A stretch of DNA of 33,691 nucleotides from Planctomycetaceae bacterium (GTDB lineage Bacteria; Planctomycetota; Planctomycetia; Pirellulales; Pirellulaceae). Position 1 is the stretch's first letter. Every line of letters begins with the position of its first letter. This document shows, piece by piece, positions 22,711 to 31,038 of this stretch. Made by a program: the position numbers and the translations under genes. The stretch covers positions 1 through 33,691 of the forward strand of contig QIKY01000066.1 in the NCBI GenBank assembly GCA_003233175.1. The letters run 5' to 3'. The notes under the pieces were generated by a model that had not been told where the DNA came from, made no database searches, and saw nothing but the letters and a program-made list of their open reading frames with translations.

Positions 22711-23940
22711 TTATTCGCGCACCTGCTCGAAATAGTGAACGCCCTTTTTATTCGACGCCACGATATCGAGCAGACCATCGCCGTTGACGTCGGCCACCTC
22801 AAACTGCGTGCCAACGCCGCTGTTGTGGTCGAACTGATGGCGAATCCATTCCGGCTTGCCGTTTTTTCGCTGCAACTCATACCAGAAAAATACGGCCGGC
22901 TGGTCGCCGCCGGGGTCGCGTCCGCCATGCGCCCACCAACGCTTGCCGGTGACAAAATCGGGCAGGCCATCGTTGTTGATATCGGCCAAGCAAACGCCAT
23001 GCGGTTGCGAGAACGACATATCGATTTCGTGCTGTTTCCACTTGCCATCGGCCAACTGCTCATGCCACCAAATGCCGAACGCATGCGGACTGCTGCTGAG
23101 CACATCGGCGTCGCCGTCGGCGTCAAAATCGTAGACGTACATCTGCGCGGCTTTGTCGCCGAACGGCGCTTCGTGAAAAACCCAGGGCGCGCCGGTTGCC
23201 GATGAGGGCGATTCCCACCAACCGCTGGCGCAAAGAATATCGTTGCGGCCATCGCCGTTGATATCGCCGACGCCCAGTCCATGCGAGTATTTTCGCGTGC
23301 CACGCGCCGCCGCCAGTGAAACTGCGTGAATGGTCCAGGGTTGGTTGGGGTCGGCCTTCTGGGTGACGTAGGCCATTTTCCGCTGGGGGCCGTCGGGTTG
23401 TTTGGGGTCGGGCGAAAAGGCCATGATCAAATCGCGGCGGCCATCGCCGTCGATGTCGAGCAATTGAGGGCTCTCGTTGTTGGTCACCGGCGTGGCGATG
23501 CGCCGCGTCCAAACGCCGCCTTTTTTGCCGGGGTTTTCAAACCACCAGGTGGGCGTTCCGGGAAAGTCGACGACGAGAATGTCGGTCCAACCGTCGGCGT
23601 TCAGATCTTGGGCGAACGTGCAAAAAGAATTGCTGTATCCCTTGGGTTGGTATTCGGGCGCCGTTTCGACGATGGAATGCATTTTCCAGTCGGGCGCTTC
23701 ATACCAGACGAACCCAGCGGCAATATCTTGTTTGCCATCGTTGTTGAAATCGCCAACGGCCACGCCTTCGCTGCGAAACTTGGCGTCGAGCTGTGTTTTT
23801 TTGAAACGAATCTTGCCGCCCTCCGCAGCCGGAGCGACGCTCGCCAAGGCGAACAGCACAAGCAGCGGAAGCAGGAACACGGCGCGAACCGCGAATTTGC
23901 CCGAATAAAGTTTATGAGTGTGTTGGATCACGAGAAGCAT
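22711..23940 (-). CDS. Secreted FG-GAP/VCBS seven-bladed beta-propeller protein
   Basis: The protein has 409 residues from ATG 23940. AGAGG directly abuts that ATG, so the in-frame GTG at 23931, 9 bases from AGAGG, may be the true start. A Sec signal peptide ends near VAPAAEG. Seven calcium-binding D-x-[DN]-x-D-G loops follow: DFNNDGKQD, DLNADGWTD, DIDGDGRRD, DINGDGRND, DFDADGDAD, DINNDGLPD and DVNGDGLLD, which fits a seven-bladed propeller. Such proteins bind ligands or surfaces outside the cell, and planctomycetes have many. I see no enzymatic motif. The LamG-like protein gene lies 48 bases upstream on the same strand, so the two are probably one transcription unit. Confidence 0.92.
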   Translation of the reverse strand: MLLVIQHTHKLYSGKFAVRAVFLLPLLVLFALASVAPAAEGGKIRFKKTQLDAKFRSEGVAVGDFNNDGKQDIAAGFVWYEAPDWKMHSIVETAPEYQPKGYSNSFCTFAQDLNADGWTDILVVDFPGTPTWWFENPGKKGGVWTRRIATPVTNNESPQLLDIDGDGRRDLIMAFSPDPKQPDGPQRKMAYVTQKADPNQPWTIHAVSLAAARGTRKYSHGLGVGDINGDGRNDILCASGWWESPSSATGAPWVFHEAPFGDKAAQMYVYDFDADGDADVLSSSPHAFGIWWHEQLADGKWKQHEIDMSFSQPHGVCLADINNDGLPDFVTGKRWWAHGGRDPGGDQPAVFFWYELQRKNGKPEWIRHQFDHNSGVGTQFEVADVNGDGLLDIVASNKKGVHYFEQVRE

Positions 23941-23988
23941 CCTCTTAATCGATGGACCGAAGATAGCAATGGAACGCGGCGGTTTGAT

Positions 23989-24714
23989 TTACTTGGCTTT
24001 GAGCAGCAACGGTTGTTTCGGTTTTTTGACGCGTTCGCCATACAGGCGGATGTCGTCCCAATCGCTGGTGTCGTCGAACGAACCCAGGCCGACGCGGCCA
24101 TGCGTGAAGTGCAGGTCGGACGCCGTCATGACGGGATTTTTCATGTCATCGAAAAAGATTTTGATCGAACCATCCTTGATCCTGCGAGAGATTTTCACCG
24201 TATGCCAGGCGTCGTCCCAGTTGGTGCCGTCGGTCGAGGTGATGGAAATCTTTTTGCGGGCCGCTTCGTTGACGATGAAAATCTGGTTGGCGTGGTCGTC
24301 GGCCTTCTTGCCCAAGTGTACGTAATAGAAATGGGCCGAGTCGCGGTAATCGAAAAACAGGCAGACGTCGCGATGGCCGTAGTCGGGGTGCGTGCTGCGA
24401 ACCTTGGCCACCAGATCAAAATCGCCGACAACGATGTTCTTCAACAGCGAGACATTATAAGGGCTGCGGTGCGGCGGCTCGTAGTCACTCTTTTTCTTGA
24501 ACTGACTATAAACGCTACCGGCGTCTGTTTTTGTGATCTTCCAGGCGGTGGGGTCGGTCGGCTTCCAGGCGGCGGCGCCCGATTCAAAATCGTCTTGGTA
24601 AATGAGCGGCAAGTCGGAAAGCGGCTCCGCTCGCAGCGTCGCAGCCGGAAGAACAAGCGGCGCGGCCGGTAGGATAAGAATCGCTGCCATCGCGGCGAGA
24701 AATATTCGGTTCAT
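23989..24714 (-). CDS. Secreted LamG/DUF1080-like jelly-roll protein
   Basis: I place the start at ATG 24714 (241 residues), because the signal peptide MNRIFLAAMAAILILPAAPL begins there. The ORF extends to 24762 without a useful ribosome binding site. The mature protein resembles concanavalin/LamG-type domains related to DUF1080: IYQDDFESGAAAWKPTDP at the start, NVSLLKNIVVGDFDLVAKVR, FYYVHLGKKADDHANQIFIV, and VGLGSFDDTSDWDDIRLYG at the end. The fold binds or cleaves sugars; without a known catalytic site a binding role is more likely. It precedes the FG-GAP propeller gene by 48 bases in the same direction. Confidence 0.85.
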   Translation of the reverse strand: MNRIFLAAMAAILILPAAPLVLPAATLRAEPLSDLPLIYQDDFESGAAAWKPTDPTAWKITKTDAGSVYSQFKKKSDYEPPHRSPYNVSLLKNIVVGDFDLVAKVRSTHPDYGHRDVCLFFDYRDSAHFYYVHLGKKADDHANQIFIVNEAARKKISITSTDGTNWDDAWHTVKISRRIKDGSIKIFFDDMKNPVMTASDLHFTHGRVGLGSFDDTSDWDDIRLYGERVKKPKQPLLLKAK

Positions 24715-24945
24715 GGTCTTTTTAGGCCTTGGTGCTAGAACGACAAAACAGCATCGCTCCATCGTACCACGCCGGCGCCACCCGTTGGAGTTCTCCTAGG
24801 CGAGCGGCGGAAAATAACTTACCCGCATGCAGCGGGAGTCCGTGAGTGTTTTTGGGTGCTCGCCTACGCGGGAATGACCGTTTGCAGATTCACTCGCTCG
24901 CGCTTCGTGCTTGTATTAGTTTGGGTTTTCATCTGCCGAACGCTC

Positions 24946-26634
24946 CTAGGGCCGGCCAAATGGAGGTTGGCCGCCGGGAAAACCGCCCGGGAAACCACCG
25001 GGTGCGGGAGCCGCCGGCGCGGGCGGCGGGGGTTTGATTCCGCCTTCTTCGAGGCTGCGGAAGGCGTCGACCCCGAAGCCTTCCTGCGAAACAGATTCTT
25101 TTTCCTTGAGCACATCGGAACGGCCCAGATGAATCTTCTTGAAAGTATCCTCCGAGACAACGTAATACCAGTCGGCGAAACGTTCGTTTAACTGGCGGAC
25201 ATGCTCCTGGGCGGTTTGTAGTTTTTCGTCGTAATCGTCTTGTTTGCGTTGGTTTTCCTTTTCGATTCGCTCACGCTCCAATTCCGCCGCCGACCTTTGC
25301 CCTTCAGCGTCGTTGTTTTCAACGTCAGTGCCTTCAACGTCAGTGCCTTCAACGTCGTCGCTATCAGCGCTGTTGTTTTGAGCGTCATCGCTTTGGGCGG
25401 CATCGTCGGCCGACTTTTTCTCTTCCGCCGGCAACGGGGGTAAAACTTCAAGTTGCGGCGGCGCGAGTATTTTCGGACTGACGCGGGCCGTGATCAGCAC
25501 ATAACGATTCAAGGCGCCTCCGCCGCCGCCGCCGTTGGCGTCCGTCGCGACGCCCCCAAAACGCAGCACGTACTCCACGCCATCGTTCAAGCCAACGATG
25601 GCGTCGCCATTGGCGGCGAGAATTTCAACATCTTTTTGCCCCGGCCTCGAGACCGGCGAAAATCCTTTTTCAATCAACGATTCCATGCCGGCGGCATTTT
25701 TGAGAAAGCTGGCGTCGGCGCGTAAATCGGCGCCCAAGCCTTCCGGCTTGCGGTCGACATCGATGATTTGCATTTCATCCAGAGCACTCTTGAGTGCGTT
25801 GAACGCCTCTTGGTTGAGCTCTTCGGTGTCAAGCAATTTATCGGCCACCGGCTTGCCGTTTTTGTATTGGACGAATTCATCCAACTCCCATTTGCTGTTT
25901 TCATATCGAACCGTCAGATCGAAACGGCGGTCGTACGCCACGACCACACGCCCGCTTCGCAGATCGTTTTTTTGGGTGGCGGTATAGTCTTTGATCGTGA
26001 GGCTTTCCACGTTGAGCGGGTTCAAGTTGAGCAGATCTCGATTGATCCAGTCTTCAAAATGCGTGGGAAGTTTTTCGAGATCGAATTTCACGACATACAC
26101 ACGGTCGCGGCCTTGCACGCGGACGAACCTCTGGGTTTCGTCGCGTTGGTCCTTTTTTCCGACAATCATTTTGACCAAACTCTGGCCATTGGGCCCCTGC
26201 AATACAACCAGCGTTCCCAGACCTTCCTCCGCCTTTTCCACATTCGCCTCACTCGGTTCGACCACGCCATACATACCGTGTTCGCGAATCAGATCGGAGG
26301 CCACTCCGACCACCGTCAGGCCGACCAATTCCGTGGCGGCGTCGCGAATTTTGTTGGCGGCGTCGGCCGGGTAATTTCCGTGGGTTGGCAACACCCAGAG
26401 CCCATCGACTAGCGAAACCTTGAGATCGCTGCGCGTGCCCAGTTCTTCATTGGCGTTGACAATTTCGAGAACCCGCGCCGCGGAGGAGTCTTTAAAGTCA
26501 GGGAACAGGGGCTGCCCCAGTTCTTCCGACGGCGCCACCCCGACCGGGTTTTCAAAGTAGGCGGAGCCGAACGCCCAGCCGGCGACCAACAACGCTGTTG
26601 CCAGGTAGGAAATGGTTTTACTCGTATCCGACAT
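24946..26634 (-). CDS. DUF4340 domain-containing membrane-anchored protein
   Basis: The 562-residue protein starts at ATG 26634. It has one N-terminal membrane helix (about 8-26) and then an extracytoplasmic DUF4340 region (about 60-290: DGLWVLPTHGNYPADAANKI, RVYVVKFDLEKLPTHFEDW, and NRDLLNLNP with SLTIKDY). An acidic repeat (EGTDVEGTDVEN) and a charged coiled coil (about 445-500, with AAELERERIEKENQRKQDDY) follow. The C-terminus is Pro/Gly-rich (GGFPGGFPGGQPPFG). DUF4340 genes are typically found beside Gld-type ABC transporter genes, as here: the permease-GldG gene ends 59 bases upstream. The exact role is unknown; a periplasmic accessory of that transporter is the likely reading. Confidence 0.9.
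   Translation of the reverse strand: MSDTSKTISYLATALLVAGWAFGSAYFENPVGVAPSEELGQPLFPDFKDSSAARVLEIVNANEELGTRSDLKVSLVDGLWVLPTHGNYPADAANKIRDAATELVGLTVVGVASDLIREHGMYGVVEPSEANVEKAEEGLGTLVVLQGPNGQSLVKMIVGKKDQRDETQRFVRVQGRDRVYVVKFDLEKLPTHFEDWINRDLLNLNPLNVESLTIKDYTATQKNDLRSGRVVVAYDRRFDLTVRYENSKWELDEFVQYKNGKPVADKLLDTEELNQEAFNALKSALDEMQIIDVDRKPEGLGADLRADASFLKNAAGMESLIEKGFSPVSRPGQKDVEILAANGDAIVGLNDGVEYVLRFGGVATDANGGGGGGALNRYVLITARVSPKILAPPQLEVLPPLPAEEKKSADDAAQSDDAQNNSADSDDVEGTDVEGTDVENNDAEGQRSAAELERERIEKENQRKQDDYDEKLQTAQEHVRQLNERFADWYYVVSEDTFKKIHLGRSDVLKEKESVSQEGFGVDAFRSLEEGGIKPPPPAPAAPAPGGFPGGFPGGQPPFGRP
25318..25356. repeat. In-frame 15-bp tandem repeat inside the DUF4340 gene
   Basis: The unit TTCAACGTCAGTGCC occurs twice (25318-25332, 25333-25347), and a third copy starts and diverges after 9 bases. 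On the minus strand it encodes the acidic D-V-E-G-T repeats. Confidence 0.85.
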
Positions 26635-26693
26635 CCGACAGTTTTCTTTCGTTCAATGCGTTCGTGTTGGAAAATGAAATGACCAGCCGCGAC

Positions 26694-29600
26694 TCAGACC
26701 CGCAAACGCTCTTTGGAAACGCCTTCACGTTCGCGCAGCCGACGCCAGACAAACACCACCAAGGCCACCATCAGCGGCGGAATGGGCGGTATCACGACGG
26801 CCCATACTTTATATTGGTTTTGAATCTTGAGGATTTTGAGGTCCATGTCTCGCCGAATCGCATTGACCTTCACCTCCAATTCGCGTTGCAATCGTTTTTG
26901 GCGAATCTCGAATCGCTTTTGCGCATCGGCCTGGCGCAGTTCGAGACGCTGTTGGGCCTTGTTCAATTCTGTCATCGCCGCTGAACGGCTGAGGGCGTCG
27001 CCTTCCGACATTTTCTTGTTGAGGTCTTCAATGGTTCGCCGCAAATCGGCCGAAGATCGCTCGATTTCCTGCTGGCCATCCTTGATGGCCTTGTCGTACT
27101 CCTCCTGGTATTCCTCCATGATTTCATATTCAGACTTGCGAAAATCCTCGGATCGAATTTCCACCATTCGGAGCGTGCTATAGAACGGCTTCCGTTTGCG
27201 AATTTCAATGTATTCATCGTCGCCGCTGAGGTCGTCGATGATGTTCAAGATCATGGTGACGTTTTCGAAGTTGAAATGAATTTCGTCATTGGCGTCGGGC
27301 GTGGCCCGCATGGCCACAAAGTTGGAGTTCAGGCAATCGATATCGGCCACATAAACGACATTCAACGGTTTTGCATCATCTTTTGCGGCATCATCTTTTG
27401 CGGCGGATTCCGTGGACGACTCTTTTTTATCGTCTGTTTTCGGGCCTCGAATGCGAGCAGCCAATGTGAAGGTGCGGTCTTTAATGGGCGCGCCGCGTTG
27501 CCGCTCGATTTCGCGAGGATCAGGGCCTCTGCCGAAGGGGTCGCGGGCGAAAAGGCGCCACGATATCTTGCCCGACATATCGCCGGTGTTGACCAGCTTG
27601 GTGAAGTCGACGTCGCTGGTGGTGTCGTGCTCGATGCCGCCCGGATAGAAAAACAGCATCTCTTCGAGCCCGGAAGTGATGGGGTCTGTCGCATTAAAAG
27701 CATCTGCGGCGCCAGGCGCGTCGGGACGCACAAAAACGAGTTCCGGTCCAATGCCGCGTAGTTGCAGTTTTCGGTAAGGGTTGAAGCGTTGCCAAATGAC
27801 GTCTGCTTGAAACTGGCCGGTGGAATCGCTTTCACCCACGATCCGCATGCCGAGCATGTTCCAGAGTGGTTGCATGTCGCCTTTGGGTTCGGGCGGCGCG
27901 CCGCCGCCAAACATACCGCCTTGGGGTCGCTTAGGCTGGCTGGTGCCGACCGCCGATGGTATCGAAACCGGAAAAGGGTCTTCAAAAATGGCGGTGGGTT
28001 GTCCGGCTTGCACCGCGGCGATGAAGTTCGGCATTTGCGAAGGGTTCAATGTTGAGGGCTGCACCGCCAGCAAAACGTCGTACTTGCCGGTGGGAATCGG
28101 GCGGGCGGGATCGACCGCTTCCAATTCGTATTGTTTTTCGAGTTCATCGAGAATGGCCTGGCGGGGAACATTGCCCGCCATGGTCATGCCGCCCATGATG
28201 TTGGCGTCGGTTTTGAGAATGCCAATCAGGCGGCGTTTGCCGCGGCCGACGGTGCAGATCGAACGCACCAACTCATACTCCACCGGCACTCCGTATTCAA
28301 AGAAAGGAACGACAACTTTCTCCAGTCCACAGGTGATGGCGGCGCCGAGAATGACGTCTTCATCTTTGATGGCGCCTCGGGAGCGCGTTTGCACCTGCCG
28401 GGCGGTGATTCCGTAGCGTTCTTCCGCCAAGGCGGCGTCGTCGCTGAAGGGCTCCAGGTTATCGTGCAGACGCACTTGAATGCGACTGCCGGCCAACGAC
28501 TGAAACTCTTTCAAACGCGACAACAAATCGTGCTTGGTTTGTACATACGCTTCGGGAACTTGGGCGCTCACGAAGGCGTCGATCACGATGGTGTGTTTGG
28601 GCTTTAGCTCGCGGACCAGTTTTTTAGTGTCGTCGGCGAGTGAGCTGACTTTTCTGAGCGTGGCGTCGTAGCGAATTTGATCGTGTCGGGCGAACACCAG
28701 GCTGGCGCTTAACGTGATCACGATCAGCGAAACCGCCCGGACTATGTAATGCCCGACCATTGAGTGGCCGTCGCGTCCGCCACTCCAATGTCGGCGGCCG
28801 ATCAACATCAGGCTCAAATAAAGCCCCACCACCGTGACCATGAGAAAATAACTGACCGACGAGAGGCTGATCACGCCGCGTCCAAAATCTTCGAAGCGGG
28901 CGGCGATGCTCCAACTCGCAATCGTGCGGGCCCAGGCGGGTTGGCCGGTGATGGCGTCGGCGTATTGGGCGAACACGAGCGGGGCGTTAAACATGGCGCC
29001 CAAAATAAAGCCAATCGTCAGGTTGCTGGTGAGAAATGAAGCCACCATGCCGACCGAGAGCATGGACAGGCCGATCAGCCAGTAGCCGACGTACGTCGAG
29101 AAGAGGAGGCCGGAATCAAGCTCGCCAATCGTGAGCGATGTCAAGACAGAGAAATGCGACATTTGGGAGAACAGCAGCGATACCGAGAAAATCGCGGCGG
29201 CGGCCAAATATTTACCCAGCACGATGTCGAAGTCGCCGGCGGGAATCGTGAGCAGGAGTTCGTCGGTGCCCTGGCGGCGCTCCTCCGCCCAAATTCCCAT
29301 CGTGATCGCGGGCACGAACACCAGCATGATCAACGGCAGGAACTGGTTGAGTTGGTCGAGATTGGCCAGATTCGCATTAAAGAATTCATGCGGCCAAAAC
29401 GCCGCGAACGACGTCATCAAGACAAACAAGCACAAAAACACATAACCGGTCGGATTGCTGAAATAGCCGATAAAGTTTCGTTTTAACACCGCATAGGCGG
29501 CATGCTTGTAGAGCGCCAGCGGAATGAGCGCAAGCAGAGCCGCACAGGCCACGATGGCGTCGCCCACGAAGAGCCAAAAAATCGGCCACACCATTGGCGC

Positions 29601-29801
29601 CTGCTCCAACATCGTGAGCACAAACAGCACCACCAGGCAGACCACCGCCACGCCGCCCGCCAAGCATAAAAACCGCAGCAACGGCGCGATGATCGCCGTG
29701 CGGGCGTTGTTTTGCAAGGCGATGCGGACCACGACAGCCGCCACCGTGAAAACCAGCATCGCGATTAAATAAATCACGACTGAGGTAAGAGGACCACTCA
29801 T
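26694..29801 (-). CDS. Fused ABC transporter permease (GldF-like) and GldG-like auxiliary protein
   Basis: The 1035-residue protein starts at ATG 29801, with GCAGGTG about 12 bases upstream. Residues 1-360 are rich in membrane helices and include an ABC-2/GldF-type permease core (RNFIGYFSNPTGYVFLCLFV, ITMGIWAEERRQGTDELLLT, LPAGDF-like IPAGDFDIVLGKYLAA). Residues about 390-880 resemble GldG/ABC_transp_aux (TKKLVRELKPKHTIVIDAFV, RRLIGILKTDANIMGGM, PTAIFEDPFPVSIPS). A coiled coil follows (about 905-990, with DLRRTIEDLNKKMSEGDALS), then a final membrane helix (about 995-1015). In Bacteroidota, GldF and GldG are separate proteins that act with the ATPase GldA. Here they are one chain, and the ATPase gene lies 130 bases upstream. 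An ABC exporter or importer of unknown substrate is likely; gliding is not implied. Confidence 0.92.
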   Translation of the reverse strand: MSGPLTSVVIYLIAMLVFTVAAVVVRIALQNNARTAIIAPLLRFLCLAGGVAVVCLVVLFVLTMLEQAPMVWPIFWLFVGDAIVACAALLALIPLALYKHAAYAVLKRNFIGYFSNPTGYVFLCLFVLMTSFAAFWPHEFFNANLANLDQLNQFLPLIMLVFVPAITMGIWAEERRQGTDELLLTIPAGDFDIVLGKYLAAAAIFSVSLLFSQMSHFSVLTSLTIGELDSGLLFSTYVGYWLIGLSMLSVGMVASFLTSNLTIGFILGAMFNAPLVFAQYADAITGQPAWARTIASWSIAARFEDFGRGVISLSSVSYFLMVTVVGLYLSLMLIGRRHWSGGRDGHSMVGHYIVRAVSLIVITLSASLVFARHDQIRYDATLRKVSSLADDTKKLVRELKPKHTIVIDAFVSAQVPEAYVQTKHDLLSRLKEFQSLAGSRIQVRLHDNLEPFSDDAALAEERYGITARQVQTRSRGAIKDEDVILGAAITCGLEKVVVPFFEYGVPVEYELVRSICTVGRGKRRLIGILKTDANIMGGMTMAGNVPRQAILDELEKQYELEAVDPARPIPTGKYDVLLAVQPSTLNPSQMPNFIAAVQAGQPTAIFEDPFPVSIPSAVGTSQPKRPQGGMFGGGAPPEPKGDMQPLWNMLGMRIVGESDSTGQFQADVIWQRFNPYRKLQLRGIGPELVFVRPDAPGAADAFNATDPITSGLEEMLFFYPGGIEHDTTSDVDFTKLVNTGDMSGKISWRLFARDPFGRGPDPREIERQRGAPIKDRTFTLAARIRGPKTDDKKESSTESAAKDDAAKDDAKPLNVVYVADIDCLNSNFVAMRATPDANDEIHFNFENVTMILNIIDDLSGDDEYIEIRKRKPFYSTLRMVEIRSEDFRKSEYEIMEEYQEEYDKAIKDGQQEIERSSADLRRTIEDLNKKMSEGDALSRSAAMTELNKAQQRLELRQADAQKRFEIRQKRLQRELEVKVNAIRRDMDLKILKIQNQYKVWAVVIPPIPPLMVALVVFVWRRLREREGVSKERLRV
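27373..27402. repeat. In-frame 15-bp tandem repeat inside the permease-GldG gene
   Basis: GCATCATCTTTTGCG is repeated exactly (27373-27387, 27388-27402). It encodes the AKDDA-AKDDA linker on the minus strand, in a low-complexity charged segment of the GldG part. Confidence 0.85.
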
Positions 29802-29895
29802 AACGTCTATTCACCTGCTTGTGCAAGGATGTCGGATAACGATTAATTCAAACCGAAAACTGTAAACGCCGAAAACTGCGAATGCCGGCCCGGTC

Positions 29896-29930
29896 GCCCA
29901 TTTTACTGCCGCCCATTTTACTGCCGCCCA
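29896..29930. repeat. 15-bp tandem repeat next to the ATPase stop codon
   Basis: GCCCATTTTACTGCC occurs twice (29896-29910, 29911-29925) and GCCCA begins a third copy. It lies one base before the stop of the ATPase gene, in the 130-base gap before the permease-GldG gene. Confidence 0.85.
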
Positions 29931-29931
29931 G

Positions 29932-30672
29932 CTAAACGCCTGCTTTCGTCAACTGACGAAAGACTTCATCCAAACCGATGCCTTTAGGATCGAACTCCGA
30001 AACCGGGCCATCGGAAACCAGACGGCCTTCATTGATCACGATCACGCGGTCGGCCAAAGCCTCCACCTCTTGGAGAATGTGGGTCGACAACAGAATGGTT
30101 TTTTCCTCACCCAGGCGACGCATCGTTTGACGGACTTCACGAATCTGGTTGGGGTCGAGCCCGGCGGTGGGTTCGTCAAGAATGAGCACGTCCGGCTCGT
30201 GGAGCAAGGCCTGCGCCATGCCGACGCGCTGTCGATAACCCTTGGAGAGTTTGCTGATAGGTTTGTGCAACACGCTGCTCAAATCGCAAAGATCGATCAC
30301 CGCTTCAACACGCTCGTGTTTTTGGTCGCCGTCCATGCCGCGGGCGTCGGCGAAGAATTCGAGCACGCTGTGGGGCGTCATGTCGGGGTACAGCGGGCCG
30401 TTTTCCGGAAGGTAACCCAGTCGCGCGGAGCCGGCCAAACGGTCGGTCGACATATCGTGGCCGGCAATCCTGGCGACGCCCTCCGACGGCGAAAGGTAGC
30501 CGGTGAGCAGCTTCATGGTGGTGCTTTTGCCGGCGCCGTTGGGGCCCAGAAAAGCCACGACCTCTCCCTGGTGGATTTTGAAGGAAATATCTCGCGAAGC
30601 GGCGAAAACGCCGTAAAACTTCGAGAGATGCTCGGCCTCGATCATGGGAGTTTGGGAGTCTTGTGGGGACAT
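29932..30672 (-). CDS. ABC transporter ATP-binding protein, GldA-like
   Basis: The 246-residue protein has all ABC ATPase motifs. Walker A is GPNGAGKST (43-51), the signature is LSKGY (142-146, where the usual form is LSGGQ), Walker B is VLILDE (162-167), and the switch His is H198 in LLSTHILQEVEALAD. The sequence ILDEPTAGLDPNQI and the lack of membrane segments place it with ABC-2-type exporters such as GldA/CcmA. It energises the fused permease-GldG protein encoded 130 bases downstream, and DUF4340 completes the cassette. Start ATG 30672 has no obvious ribosome binding site; ATG 30645 (MIEAEHLSKFYG) is an alternative that would still keep the whole domain. Confidence 0.93.
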   Translation of the reverse strand: MSPQDSQTPMIEAEHLSKFYGVFAASRDISFKIHQGEVVAFLGPNGAGKSTTMKLLTGYLSPSEGVARIAGHDMSTDRLAGSARLGYLPENGPLYPDMTPHSVLEFFADARGMDGDQKHERVEAVIDLCDLSSVLHKPISKLSKGYRQRVGMAQALLHEPDVLILDEPTAGLDPNQIREVRQTMRRLGEEKTILLSTHILQEVEALADRVIVINEGRLVSDGPVSEFDPKGIGLDEVFRQLTKAGV

Positions 30673-31038
30673 CTGGTTTTTCGCACCGGAAGGAAACGAC
30701 GGGAGACTGATTTTCGAGAGGCTTTGGCGCTGGGTCGGCGAAACAGACGGTTTTCGCGAAAAAGGGCGGAGCCCCTGAGAGTGTAGCCGTAGAGGGCGCC
30801 GCCGGCCACAACGGCCAGAATGAATAATCCTACTAATTTAAGGATTCGCGCACGCCTCTCAAGTCCCTACGAAAAAAAGCCGCCCTCAGTTCAGAAGGTG
30901 GAAAAGCTGCTCGCCTAAGGACCGTTCGATCAATCTACTGTCGTACGATGGCCTTCCAAGGCCGTCGGCTTGCTGGTTTCGACGGCCTTGGAAGGCCATC
31001 GTACAAGTAAAAGTCGGACAATTATTTCTCGAACGATC
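30673..31038. other. Intergenic region between nadB and the ABC ATPase gene
   Basis: The gap contains the perfect 25-bp inverted repeat (30943-31004) downstream of nadB. It also holds a minus-strand open stretch (about 30866-30642) that could encode a membrane helix (ILKLVGLFILAVVAGGALYG) but has no ATG, GTG or TTG start before the helix and runs into the ATPase start. No other gene was recognised. Confidence 0.5.
30943..31004. repeat. Perfect 25-bp inverted repeat with 12-base loop
   Basis: Arm 30943-30967 and arm 30980-31004 are exact reverse complements (core ACGATGGCCTTCCAAGGCCG), with loop 30968-30979. The arm itself contains the smaller palindrome GGCCTTCCAAGGCC-like core. No T-run follows on either strand. 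It lies 34 bases after the nadB stop and may protect or end that transcript, or be a mobile palindromic unit. I recall similar sequences from other planctomycetes, unconfirmed here. Confidence 0.85.

Noticed and set aside
22299-22787. 162-codon plus-strand frame containing TFRTG repeats
   Set aside because: It overlaps the end of the hypothetical gene in another frame, then reads through the array and hairpin into the FG-GAP gene; no start signal.
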